Source: Allobosea lupini (GTDB lineage: Bacteria > Pseudomonadota > Alphaproteobacteria > Rhizobiales > Beijerinckiaceae). From it: 64,000 nucleotides of DNA. A program made the position numbers and the translations under genes. The stretch lies in NCBI RefSeq assembly GCF_900109525.1, contig NZ_FOAN01000005.1, forward strand, positions 310,001-374,000. Direction: 5' to 3'. Each line of letters opens with the position of its first letter. The first letter of the stretch is position 1. Positions 25,332 through 35,314 of the stretch are shown in pieces. Under the pieces are notes generated by a model. The model worked only from the letters and a program-made list of their open reading frames with translations, did no database searches and had not been told where the DNA came from.

Positions 25332-28010
25332 TCACACCGCGTCGGCGGTCGCCGGTGCCTCCTCCAGTCCGGCCAAGGCATCCAGGGCGTCGCTGCGGGC
25401 CAGCCCGAGCGCTTCGACCGCAGCCGTGAGCGCTTCCCGGTCGGCTTTCGCCGCATCGCGTTCGAGCGCGCTTGCGAGCGCAAGGACCTGCCCGAGCCCG
25501 ACCGCCCCGGCCGAGCTCCCCAATTGATGGGCCAGCCGCTTCAACTCGCTGCGGTCCAACATCGGCAGGGCGGCCTGCATCTGGGTCAGGATCGTCCCGG
25601 ACACGGTCGCGAACAGCAGCACGAGCTGCCGTGTGCGCTCATGGCCGATCAGGCGGCGCTGAGTCCCGAAGAAGGCCGCATCGACAGGCTGGTCCGCCGA
25701 AAGTGCCACGACCTTGCTCCGGCCACCGCGGCTGCTGCCGCGCCCGATCACCTGCAGCAAAGCGGCGGAGGTGATTGGCTTCGACAGGATCGTGGTCAAT
25801 CCCGCCGCACGCATGCGCCGCATCGTCTCCGGCGAGACATCGGCCGTCAGCGCGACAATGCGCGGCTGCGCGATGCCGGTGATCTCGCGGATCGCCAGTG
25901 TGGTCTCGATGCCATCGATCCCGGTCATGTGCATGTCGAGCAGCACGAGATCGAAGGACCGCCGGCGCAGCGTCTTCAGCGCGGCCTCGCCGGAAGCCGC
26001 GGCCTGCACCTTGTGGCCGGCCTTGCCGACCATGAGCCGCGCGACCTCCCGCGTGACCGGATCGTCGTCGACCACGAGAATCGTCTGCAACTGCCCCGTC
26101 GCCACCTCGCCCGGCCGGGCGGCAGCCTTGGCCGCCGTTACCGGCAGCCTGACGGAGAAGGTGCTGCCCTGACCTCTGGCGCTGACGACGGAGATCGAGC
26201 CGCCCATGAGCTCGGCCAGCTTGCTGCAAATCGCCAGGCCGAGACCGACGCCACCATTGCGCCGCCCGGTTTCCGGATCGACCTGCACGAAATCCTGGAA
26301 GATCTGCGGTTGCATGACCGGATCGATGCCGATGCCGGTATCGCGAACCGTCAAGGTCAGCTCGAGGCCTTTCCCCGCCGAGGCGCGCTGCAAGTCGGCC
26401 CCGAGCTCCACCTTGCCCGCTTCGGTGAAGCTGATCGCATTGCGCAGCAGGTTGACCAGGATCCGGTGGATCTTGCCGGCATCGCCGTGCAGGCGCAGCC
26501 CTTCGGGCGGCGAGCGCAGCGTCAGGACAAGACCCTTCTGCTCGGCGGGCGGGCGCATCAGTGCCACTGCTGCGCCAAGGAGGGGGCCGAGGTCGAAGTC
26601 ACGCCGATCGAGCCCTTCGGTCCCGGCCTCCAGCCGCGACAGGTCGAGCGTCGCATTGGCAAGGTCGACCAGCGCCTCGCCCGAGGTCGCGGCCATGGCG
26701 ACGAGGCGGCGGTCGCGCTGGCTCATGCGGCGGCGGTCGATCAGTTCGAGAACGCCGAGCACGCCGGCGAGCGGCGTGCGGATATCATGCCCGACCACCG
26801 CCAGGAACCTGGACTTGGCCCGCGTCGCCTCCTCCGCCGCCTTCTGCCCGGCAGAGGCCAGCCGCAGCGCCTGCTCCAGGGCCGCAGTGCGCTCGGCGAC
26901 CTTGTCCTCCAATACGGCACGGCTTTCCGCCAGCTGCCCCGCCATCACGTTGAACTGCTCGCCCAGCTCCTGCAGTTCGTCGCCCGTGCGGATCGCGATC
27001 CGCGCCTCGAGCTCGCCGCGGCCGATGCGTGCGGCCCCCTCTCCGAGCGCCTTGATCGGCGCGACCAGCCTGCGGCTGAGCATGATGCCGGCCAGCACCG
27101 CGACCAGCAGGGCGACGAGCAGCACCGTGAGCGAGCGCAGGATCGACGCATGGATCGGCGCGAAGGCTTCGCTCTCCGGCAGGTCGATCACCACGTTCCA
27201 GTCGAGGGCTGGAACCGGCGCCATCACCGACAGGACACGCCGGCCTTCGATATCCGTCACCGAAAGCCCGGCTCTGGCCGCTCCGGCTGCCTCATGCGCG
27301 CTCACGAGCGCGGCGAGATTCGTGTTGCGCAGCACGAAACGCAGGTCGGGATGAGCGATCAGGCGCCCTGAGCGAGTGACGATATAGGCGCGGCCGGCCT
27401 CGCCGACCTTGAGGCGGGAGACCAGCTCCCGGATGAACACGAGATTGACGGTGGCCCGCGCAACCCAGTGCGGAGGCGACGACGCCCGCTTGAGCAGCAC
27501 CATGTGCGGTTCCGAGCCGCGGCGGAATTCGACCTCGCTGTAAAAGCTGCCCTGTCGCAGCGCAAGCTGGAAGCCGGGATCGGCCGACCAGTCGGTGCCG
27601 CCATCCGCCCGGTCGCGTGCATAGCGCGACAACAGGAGCTGCTCGCGCCCGACCGGGTCGATCTGGCGCAGCTCGAGCACGGCAGGCACCTGCCGCATCA
27701 ACCGCAGGCCATCGAGCCGGCGCTCCTCCGGCGAATTGCTGCTGGCGCCGCTTTGGGAGGCCCAGTCGAGATGCCCCATGATGTCGGCGACGAAAGCGCC
27801 GATCCTCTGGGCCGCCGCCCTGGCCTGCTCCTCCTGGACCCGGACCAGCAGGGCCCGCTGGTCCGAGAAGGCGAAGAAGGTCGCGATCGCCGTGTTGAGC
27901 CCGAGGGCAAGGCAGATCGCAAGGCCGACGAACAGCGCATATTTGCGGGCGAGCTCGCCGCGCCAGCGTGGCGTACCGTGCTGCTCCGCCGAACGATCCT
28001 GCTGCGTCAC
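25332..28010 (-). CDS. Hybrid sensor histidine kinase with receiver and Hpt domains
   Basis: 892 residues from a GTG that overlaps the stop of the binding protein gene (GTGA). Order: membrane helix about 24-50; periplasmic Cache-like domain to about 290; second helix about 292-312; HAMP; HisKA with His408 (VGHDIRTPLAG); HATPase with N-box NLLRNA and GVGLGLAIC; receiver with VVDDD and Asp692 (LVLLDMHM); Hpt with His828 (LAHQLGSSAGAVG). It is a phosphorelay kinase lacking an obvious local output regulator. The frame remains open far upstream, but that part overlaps the binding protein in another frame. Confidence 0.93.
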   Translation of the reverse strand: MTQQDRSAEQHGTPRWRGELARKYALFVGLAICLALGLNTAIATFFAFSDQRALLVRVQEEQARAAAQRIGAFVADIMGHLDWASQSGASSNSPEERRLDGLRLMRQVPAVLELRQIDPVGREQLLLSRYARDRADGGTDWSADPGFQLALRQGSFYSEVEFRRGSEPHMVLLKRASSPPHWVARATVNLVFIRELVSRLKVGEAGRAYIVTRSGRLIAHPDLRFVLRNTNLAALVSAHEAAGAARAGLSVTDIEGRRVLSVMAPVPALDWNVVIDLPESEAFAPIHASILRSLTVLLVALLVAVLAGIMLSRRLVAPIKALGEGAARIGRGELEARIAIRTGDELQELGEQFNVMAGQLAESRAVLEDKVAERTAALEQALRLASAGQKAAEEATRAKSRFLAVVGHDIRTPLAGVLGVLELIDRRRMSQRDRRLVAMAATSGEALVDLANATLDLSRLEAGTEGLDRRDFDLGPLLGAAVALMRPPAEQKGLVLTLRSPPEGLRLHGDAGKIHRILVNLLRNAISFTEAGKVELGADLQRASAGKGLELTLTVRDTGIGIDPVMQPQIFQDFVQVDPETGRRNGGVGLGLAICSKLAELMGGSISVVSARGQGSTFSVRLPVTAAKAAARPGEVATGQLQTILVVDDDPVTREVARLMVGKAGHKVQAAASGEAALKTLRRRSFDLVLLDMHMTGIDGIETTLAIREITGIAQPRIVALTADVSPETMRRMRAAGLTTILSKPITSAALLQVIGRGSSRGGRSKVVALSADQPVDAAFFGTQRRLIGHERTRQLVLLFATVSGTILTQMQAALPMLDRSELKRLAHQLGSSAGAVGLGQVLALASALERDAAKADREALTAAVEALGLARSDALDALAGLEEAPATADAV

Positions 28011-28993
28011 GACAAGATCCGTTGCGCCCGGATCCGCAGCGAGGCCGGCAGGCTCAAGCCCAGGGCCGCCGCGGCTTTCTCGTTGATGACGAGCTCGAAA
28101 CTGCGCGAGAACTGCACCGGAAGCTCGGCGACGTCGGCTCCGCGCAGGATGAGGTCGACATAGGAGGCGATCATCTCGGACGTCTCTTCGCGCGCGCCGG
28201 CATAGGACATCAAACCGCCCTGCTGGGTGAAGGCGTCGAACGGATAAACGGCGGGCAGGGCGAGGCGCGCGGCAGCGGCGGCACAGATCGCGGCATTGCG
28301 GAACGTGAAGCTGTCCGGCAGGAAGACCAGGCCGCCGCCGGCTCCCTTGCCGGCAAAGCCCGCGATCTGCCTGTCGATCCCGGACGGTTCGGTCACGTGG
28401 ACCGTCTCGAAGACTGGCCCGCCCGCCGGCGTCGTCGCCTGCAGCCGGGCGAGATAAGTCGCGCCGGCCGCCGGCGTCGAGTGAGGATTGAAGACCACCC
28501 CGATGCGCCGCGTCGCCGGCGCGATCTCGGTCAGGAGCTCGACCCACTTCTCCGACATGGCGGGGTCGTTGTTGCTGAAGCCCGTCGCGTTTCCATCGGG
28601 GCGTTCGAGCGAGCGCACGAAGCCGCTGCCGACCGGATCGGAGGCTGTGGAGAACAGCACCGGGATCCGCCGTGTCTTCGCCAGCACGGCGGCAGTCTCA
28701 GTGCTGGAGCCGACGATGATGATGTCCGGATTGCCGGCAACCACTTCGGCCGCGGCGCGGGCAAGGTCTGCCTCGCTCGCCCCTGAGACCTTGCTGCTGA
28801 CCTGCAGATTCTTGCCGTCGATCCAGCCTCGCTCGGCCAGCATCCGATAGAGCTCGGCCATGCGCGCGCTCACGACGGGATGGTCGAGCGGCAGCCCGAT
28901 CAGCAGGGCCACCCTCTTCGGTGGCTCCTCCGAGCGCGCCGAGACGGCAAGACCGCATGATGCCAGGGCAACCAGGAAGGAGCGGCGACGCAT
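28007..28993 (-). CDS. ABC_sub_bind (DUF534/TrpX-like) periplasmic binding protein
   Basis: 328 residues from MRRRSFLVALASCGLAVSARS, a clear secretion signal. An ATG 18 codons earlier is an alternative start. Family marks include RVALLIGLPLDHPVVSARMA and GVVFNPHSTPAAG. Relatives bind small ligands for ABC importers, but here there is no permease or ATPase gene. Its stop overlaps the GTG of the hybrid kinase, so it probably acts as the periplasmic sensing partner of that kinase. Confidence 0.85.
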   Translation of the reverse strand: MRRRSFLVALASCGLAVSARSEEPPKRVALLIGLPLDHPVVSARMAELYRMLAERGWIDGKNLQVSSKVSGASEADLARAAAEVVAGNPDIIIVGSSTETAAVLAKTRRIPVLFSTASDPVGSGFVRSLERPDGNATGFSNNDPAMSEKWVELLTEIAPATRRIGVVFNPHSTPAAGATYLARLQATTPAGGPVFETVHVTEPSGIDRQIAGFAGKGAGGGLVFLPDSFTFRNAAICAAAAARLALPAVYPFDAFTQQGGLMSYAGAREETSEMIASYVDLILRGADVAELPVQFSRSFELVINEKAAAALGLSLPASLRIRAQRILS

Positions 28994-29246
28994 GCGGCGA
29001 ACCAGGTGAAGGAAGGAGCCGGCCGCTCCCTGAGGGATAATTTGCATGCTGCGCCCGTTCGCGTCGAGGGGAGATGCGGCGGAGGGATGGGAGCGGCCTT
29101 TCCCGGCATTTTCAGCGCGCGCGGCATCGGAAAAGCGCCTTGCGAGCGCTCCCGAGCCGGCGAATCTGCCGCACTTTCACTCCGGGATCGCACCTGCTAG
29201 ACGGTGCGCGATCGCGCGTGCACGGCGCAAACAGGTTACACGAATT

Positions 29247-30191
29247 ATGCTTCTTCGCGTTGGCACCCGCCGCAGTCCCCTTGCCATGACGCAAACCAAC
29301 TTTGTAATTGGTTCAATTCGGGCATTGTATCCGCATATCGAATTCGAGATCTGCCCGATTTCGACCGTCGCCGATCGCGACAGGGTCTCCGAGTTCCATC
29401 AGTTCGGCATGATCGGCGTCTTCACCACCGAGCATGAGGAGCAGTTGCTCCGCAAGGAAGTCGATTTCGTCGTCCACTCCCTCAAGGATCTGCCGACCCT
29501 CCTTCGCGACGGACTCGTTCTGGCGTCGGTGCCCAAGCGCGAGGATCCGCGCGATGTCCTGTGCGGCTCGGTGCTCGAAGAGCTGCCGGAAGGCGCGCGG
29601 GTCGGAACCGGCTCGCTGCGCCGCCGCGCGCAGATCCTGAGCCTGCGGCCCGACGTCACCGTCGTCCCCATCCGCGGCAATATCGGCCCGCGCCTCGCCA
29701 AGATCGAGGGGGACGATGCGCTCGATGCCGTCATCCTGGCCCATGCCGGGCTGGAGCGCCTCGGCCTCGGTGCCCGCTCTTCGGAATTTCTCGATCCGGT
29801 CGCATTTCCCTATGCGGTCGGCCAGGGGGCGCTGGGCATCGAGGCGCGCGGCGAAGATACCGAGCTGGTCGAGATCCTGCGCTCGATCGAGTGCCGCAAG
29901 ACCAGGGCCGAGGTCGATGCCGAGCGCGAGATGATGCATGCGCTCGGGGCCGGCTGCAGCCTGCCCGTCGGCGCCGTCTGCAACTGGCAGGACGAGCGGC
30001 TGAGCCTGCAGGCACAGATCACCTCGCTCGACGGCCATGAGCGGGTCGTCGCGACGCAGGACGAGCCGGGAGAGCAGGCGAAGGAACTCGGCCTCGCCGT
30101 CGCCGAGACGCTGAAGATCCGCGGCGGCGAGAAGATCCTGCAGTCGAGCTACCGGGAATACTGCAGCCACTTCAAGATGCTGCAGTCCTGA
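29247..30191 (+). CDS. hemC: Hydroxymethylbilane synthase (porphobilinogen deaminase), divergent
   Basis: 314 residues from MLLRVGTRRSPLAMTQ. Conserved features: VVHSLKDLP with the catalytic Asp, SLRRRAQ with substrate-binding arginines, GQGALGIEAR, and the dipyrromethane-attachment Cys in ALGAGCSLPVGA. Unusual features: GMIGVFTTE where most enzymes have GGKGLFTKE, TGSLRR for TSSLRR, and GNIGPRL for GNVDTRL. Its setting beside a sensor kinase and an aminotransferase is not the usual hem locus. It may be a paralogue rather than the housekeeping enzyme. Confidence 0.85.
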   Translation: MLLRVGTRRSPLAMTQTNFVIGSIRALYPHIEFEICPISTVADRDRVSEFHQFGMIGVFTTEHEEQLLRKEVDFVVHSLKDLPTLLRDGLVLASVPKREDPRDVLCGSVLEELPEGARVGTGSLRRRAQILSLRPDVTVVPIRGNIGPRLAKIEGDDALDAVILAHAGLERLGLGARSSEFLDPVAFPYAVGQGALGIEARGEDTELVEILRSIECRKTRAEVDAEREMMHALGAGCSLPVGAVCNWQDERLSLQAQITSLDGHERVVATQDEPGEQAKELGLAVAETLKIRGGEKILQSSYREYCSHFKMLQS

Positions 30192-30225
30192 GGCGGCGGC
30201 GGCGCCCGGCCGAACACGCTGTGCT

Positions 30226-31530
<1,305 letters not shown>

Positions 31531-31574
31531 CGCATCTCTCATAGGCGTCGACTGGGCGTCAAAGACAGCCGAAT

Positions 31575-31609
31575 AAGTATCAATGATATAAATATAATAC
31601 AACATACTT
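31575..31609. promoter_or_regulatory. AT-rich divergent promoter/operator region with AAGTAT...ATACTT inverted repeat
   Basis: An AT-rich island in GC-rich DNA between the aminotransferase and GntR genes. It holds the inverted repeat AAGTAT-N23-ATACTT, a TATAAT hexamer at 31593-31598, and GTATCA-N14-ATAC. The same GTATCA-N14-ATAC spacing recurs at 34120-34143 upstream of the polyamine-type importer. It is a candidate operator for the adjacent HutC-type GntR protein. Confidence 0.5.
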
Positions 31610-31686
31610 CCGCGAGCAGCGGCCTGATTGGTATTCCAGACCATACATGCTAGCGATTCCCCACGACGAATCCGGGAAGGCAATCC

Positions 31687-32499
31687 ATGGCGAGACCGCA
31701 GACGGGTACGGCGGCTGAGCGGCCTTCGTCGGAACGGGACGTCATCCCGCTCTATCACCGCGTCTACGTCATGCTGCTCCAGAAGATCATGGACGGCTCC
31801 TACCCGCAGGGCTCCCCGATCCCGAGCGAGGACGACCTCGCCGAGACCTTCAGCGTGTCGCGGGTCACGATCCGCAAGGCGATGGAGAGGCTGGAGCGCG
31901 AGGGGCGCGTCCTGCGCCAGCGCGGTCGCGGCACCTTTCCGCTGACGCCGGCGAACGAGCTGGGCGAGCCCGCGAGCCAGCTGCTCAACAACCAGATATC
32001 GCTCGCCCGCAAGACGAAGGTCGCCTTGCTGGCCTATGATTTCGTCCGGCCCTCGCCCTTGCTTGCCCAGACCTTCGAGATCGCCGACGGCATGGAACTC
32101 CTGCGGATCGAGCGCGTCCGCAGCGACGAGCGCTCACCGATCTCGCACACGCTCTGCTACCTCCCCGCCGACCTCGCTCCGCTCGTGCCGCGCACCGCGA
32201 TCTCGTCGCTGCCGGTCTCCGCCACGCTCGCCGCCGCGGGCGTCAAGCTCGCCCGGTTCGAGGAGAAGATCACCGCCGTGCTCGCCGATTCCGATGTGGC
32301 GCCGCATCTCGACGTCGCGATCGGCACGCCACTGGTGGCGATGACCCGCCATGTCCGCGACGAGAACGCGCGCCTGATCGAATTGCTGCAGGCGCTCTAC
32401 CGGCCCGACCGCTACGAATACCGCGTGCAGTACTCGATCGACGGCCAGAACCTGGGCACGCCCTGGAAGGCGATGATCACCGACAGCGGCGTCGCTTAG
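31687..32499 (+). CDS. GntR-family transcriptional regulator, HutC subfamily (UTRA domain)
   Basis: 270 residues. The winged helix is in GSPIPSEDDLAETFSVSRVT and IRKAMERLEREGRVLRQRGR; a UTRA ligand-binding domain with LLRIERVRSDERSPISHTLC follows. GGAAGG precedes the ATG by a good distance. It stands between the aminotransferase (divergent) and the aldehyde dehydrogenase (convergent), and probably controls both along with the importer operon. The ligand is unknown, perhaps the imported compound or an early metabolite. Confidence 0.93.
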   Translation: MARPQTGTAAERPSSERDVIPLYHRVYVMLLQKIMDGSYPQGSPIPSEDDLAETFSVSRVTIRKAMERLEREGRVLRQRGRGTFPLTPANELGEPASQLLNNQISLARKTKVALLAYDFVRPSPLLAQTFEIADGMELLRIERVRSDERSPISHTLCYLPADLAPLVPRTAISSLPVSATLAAAGVKLARFEEKITAVLADSDVAPHLDVAIGTPLVAMTRHVRDENARLIELLQALYRPDRYEYRVQYSIDGQNLGTPWKAMITDSGVA

Positions 32500-32522
32500 G
32501 ACGCCGCTTCCGTGCTGGCGCT

Positions 32523-34073
32523 TCAGCGCCGGATGAACGGGTTCGGGATGTCCGTCGCCGTCGAGATCCAGACGCTCTTGGTCTCCATGTACTCGCGGAT
32601 GCCGGCGATGCCGCCCTCGCGCCCGACGCCGCTCATCTTGAAGCCGCCGAAAGGCGAGGTCGTGCTGGTCGAGCGGTAGTTGTTGACCCAGACCGTGCCG
32701 GCGCGGACACGGTTCGCCATGGTCAGCGCCCGGCGCATCGACTGCGTCCAGATGCCCGCAGCCAAGCCGAACTGCGTGTCGTTGGCGATGCGGACCGCCT
32801 CGTCCTCGTCCTTGAAGCGGATCACCGACAGCACCGGGCCGAACACCTCCTCCTGGGCGATGCGCATGCTGTTCTTCACGTCGACGAAGATGGTCGGCTT
32901 GAAGAACAGCCCCTTCGGATAACCGGGCACCGACGCCGGCTCGCCACCGGCGACGAGGCGCGCGCCCTCGGACTTGGCGATCTCGACATAGGACTTGATC
33001 TTCTCGAGCTGCGGCCTGGTCGAGATCGGCGCGACCTGCGTTGCCGGATCGGAGGGATGGCCGAACCTGACATCGGCGATGAAGGCTTTCAGCCGCTCGA
33101 CGAAGGCGTCGTGGATCGTGTCCTGCACCAGCAGGCGCGAGCCGGCGACGCAGGTCTGGCCCGAGGCCGCAAAGATGCCGGCGACCGCGCCTTTGATCGC
33201 CTGGTCGAGCTCGGCGTCGTCGAAGACGATGTTCGGCGACTTGCCGCCGAGCTCCAGCGTCACTCGCTTCATATGGCGGGCGGCCTTCTCGTTGATCATC
33301 CGCCCGGCTTCGGGCCCGCCGGTGAAGGCGATGCGCTCGACCAGCTTGTGGCTGATCAGCGCGTCGCCGACCTCGGCGCCATAGCCGGTGATGACGTTGA
33401 CGACGCCCTTGGGGAAGCCGGCCGCCTCGACCAGCTTGACGAATTCGAGCAGCGAGGCCGAGGTGAACTCCGACGGCTTCAGCACGACGGTGCAGCCGGC
33501 CGCCAGGGCCGGCGCCAGTTTGAGGCTGGTCAGCGGCAGCGGCGAGTTCCACGGCATGATGCAGGCGACGACGCCGATCGGCTCCGGCCTGGTGTAGTTG
33601 AACACGCCCGGCTTGTCGGTCGGGATCACCGTGCCTTCGATCTTATCGGCCAGCCCGCCATAGTAGTAATAATAGTTCGCCATGTAGCGCATCTGCATCG
33701 AGAGCTCGGCGAAGAGCTTGCCGTTGTCGCGCATCTCGACCCGCGCCAGCCAATCGGCGTTCTCGGTGATGAGGTCGCCGAGCTTGCGCATCAGCGCGCC
33801 GCGCCCCGAAGCCGATAGCGCCGGCCAGGCTCCTTCCGAGAAGGCGCGATGCGCCGCAGTGACCGCCCGCTCGACATCGGCGGCATCGCCGCGCGCCACC
33901 CAGGCCCAGTCCTCGCCTGTCACGGGGTCCGACGTCTCCAGCCACGCATTGCTCGCCGGATCGACGAAAGCCCCGTCGATATAGTGCTGATAGCGATAGC
34001 GCTGGTCCGAATCCTGCTGGGTCGGGCGGATCGCCGGCGAGATCGGATCGAGCGAGAGCGTGGCTGCGGTCAT
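32523..34073 (-). CDS. NAD(P)-dependent aldehyde dehydrogenase
   Basis: 516 residues. The catalytic glutamate lies in ELGGKSPNIVF and the nucleophile cysteine in ASGQTCVAGSRLL; FTGGPEAGR is the Rossmann segment, and the C-terminus has SPFGGFKMSGVGREGG. It oxidises an aldehyde to the acid, probably after the aminotransferase produces one from an amine. It is divergent from the importer operon, sharing the 34074-34243 control region. Confidence 0.93.
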   Translation of the reverse strand: MTAATLSLDPISPAIRPTQQDSDQRYRYQHYIDGAFVDPASNAWLETSDPVTGEDWAWVARGDAADVERAVTAAHRAFSEGAWPALSASGRGALMRKLGDLITENADWLARVEMRDNGKLFAELSMQMRYMANYYYYYGGLADKIEGTVIPTDKPGVFNYTRPEPIGVVACIMPWNSPLPLTSLKLAPALAAGCTVVLKPSEFTSASLLEFVKLVEAAGFPKGVVNVITGYGAEVGDALISHKLVERIAFTGGPEAGRMINEKAARHMKRVTLELGGKSPNIVFDDAELDQAIKGAVAGIFAASGQTCVAGSRLLVQDTIHDAFVERLKAFIADVRFGHPSDPATQVAPISTRPQLEKIKSYVEIAKSEGARLVAGGEPASVPGYPKGLFFKPTIFVDVKNSMRIAQEEVFGPVLSVIRFKDEDEAVRIANDTQFGLAAGIWTQSMRRALTMANRVRAGTVWVNNYRSTSTTSPFGGFKMSGVGREGGIAGIREYMETKSVWISTATDIPNPFIRR

Positions 34074-34108
34074 CGGAGGTCCCTGGAGAGCACGGCGTCG
34101 GGTAGCCG

Positions 34109-34143
34109 TTGACAGATATGTATCATCATCATATCAAAAATAC
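34109..34143 (+). promoter_or_regulatory. Sigma-70-like promoter with embedded palindromic operator for the polyamine-type importer
   Basis: TTGACA (34109-34114), a 17-base spacer, and TATCAA (34132-34137) form a good sigma-70 promoter reading toward the importer genes. The spacer holds the inverted repeat GATATG-N9-CATATC (34115-34135), and GTATCA-N14-ATAC (34120-34143) matches the spacing seen at the GntR promoter. A bound repressor would block the promoter directly. It also faces the divergent aldehyde dehydrogenase gene. Confidence 0.55.
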
Positions 34144-34243
34144 CAATACGCTTGTCACGTGGGTGGCAGGCGGCTTGACGCGGCAGCCGGACTGCCGTCG
34201 ATGACCGTCGAAGCCCGGGCTTGATATCCATAAGAACGAGGGG

Positions 34244-35287
34244 ATGAGCATGAAGACGACGAGATTTGCCTGCGCGGGGCTGTTCGCGCTCGGACTGGCC
34301 TCGGCAGCGGCTCCTGCCCAGGCACGCGACCTGATGGTCGTCGGCTTCGGGGGCGGTTTTCAGGACAATGCCCGCAAGCACCTGTTCCAGGGCTATGCGA
34401 CGGAAAAGGGCGTCAAGGTCGCCGACGACGTCTACAATGGCGAGATGGCCAAGATCTATTCGATGGTGAAGTCGAACGACGTCACCTACGACGTGATCAT
34501 GGTCGAGGCGCCCGAGCTCGCCCGCGGCTGCGAGGACGGCGTCTTCGAGAAGCTCGACTGGAGCGTCATCGACCAGAAGAAGTTCATCCCCGGCGGCACC
34601 ACCGCCTGCGGTGCCGGCGCCGTCGGCTGGGGCGTCAGCCTGTTCTACGACCAGGCCAGGAATCCCACCGGCCCGGCGAACTATGCCGAGCTCTGGGACG
34701 TCCAGAAATTCCCAGGCAAGCGCTCGCTCCGTTCCGGCGCCAAGATGACGCTCGAGATCGCCCTGATCGCCGACGGCGTGCCGGCCGCGGATGTCTACAA
34801 GGTACTGGCCACGCCGGACGGGCAGAAGCGCGCCTTCGCCAAGCTCGACCAGATCAAGCCGCATGTCGTCTGGTGGAAGTCGGGCACGCAGCCGCTCCAG
34901 CTGGTCGGCTCGGGCGAGGCCGCCTATGCCGTCGGCTATGTCGGGCGCACGATCCGCGCCAATGAGGGCGGCGCCAAGTACCCGGTGCAATGGAACACGC
35001 TGCTGTTCTCGTTCGACTACTGGACGGTGGTGCGCAACTCGCCGAACAAGGCCGAGGGCATGAAGCTGATCAGCTACATGACCGACGAGAAGCCGCTGAC
35101 CAACCTGGCGCAGGACTGGGCGGTGTCGCCGGCCAACGCCGCCGTCGCCAACAACCCCGAGATCATCAAGAAGAACCCCGGCATGGTCGCCAACCACGCC
35201 AAGGAAGGGCTCTTCATCAACACCGAGTTCTGGGTCGAGCACGGTGAGGACCTCGAGGCCCGCTTCAACGCCTGGCTGGCGAAGTAA
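34244..35287 (+). CDS. Spermidine/putrescine-type ABC transporter substrate-binding protein (PotD-like)
   Basis: 347 residues with a signal peptide ending near PAQA. The mature protein opens RDLMVVGFGGGFQDNARKHL, typical of the PotD/PotF-like group that binds polyamines, opines or related amines. A second ATG six bases on is better spaced from the GAGGGG site and may be the real start. First gene of a complete importer operon; the aldehyde dehydrogenase and aminotransferase nearby suggest that the cargo is an amine. Confidence 0.92.
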   Translation: MSMKTTRFACAGLFALGLASAAAPAQARDLMVVGFGGGFQDNARKHLFQGYATEKGVKVADDVYNGEMAKIYSMVKSNDVTYDVIMVEAPELARGCEDGVFEKLDWSVIDQKKFIPGGTTACGAGAVGWGVSLFYDQARNPTGPANYAELWDVQKFPGKRSLRSGAKMTLEIALIADGVPAADVYKVLATPDGQKRAFAKLDQIKPHVVWWKSGTQPLQLVGSGEAAYAVGYVGRTIRANEGGAKYPVQWNTLLFSFDYWTVVRNSPNKAEGMKLISYMTDEKPLTNLAQDWAVSPANAAVANNPEIIKKNPGMVANHAKEGLFINTEFWVEHGEDLEARFNAWLAK

Positions 35288-35314
35288 GCCGGCGCGCGGC
35301 CGCGGGGACTCGGC

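Noticed and set aside
25023..27371. A 782-codon plus-strand frame opposite the hybrid kinase.
   Set aside because: Its Arg/Pro/Gly/Gln-rich sequence is the complement of kinase codons; kinase motifs on the minus strand are complete.
28011..28547. Longer start of the hybrid kinase frame, upstream of the GTG.
   Set aside because: It overlaps the ABC_sub_bind gene out of frame and shows no domain; the GTG within GTGA gives a membrane helix right at the N-terminus.
32517..32530. Short GGCGCT-TC-AGCGCC stem between the GntR and aldehyde dehydrogenase genes as a terminator.
   Set aside because: The loop is only two bases and the stem overlaps the aldehyde dehydrogenase stop; too weak to call.
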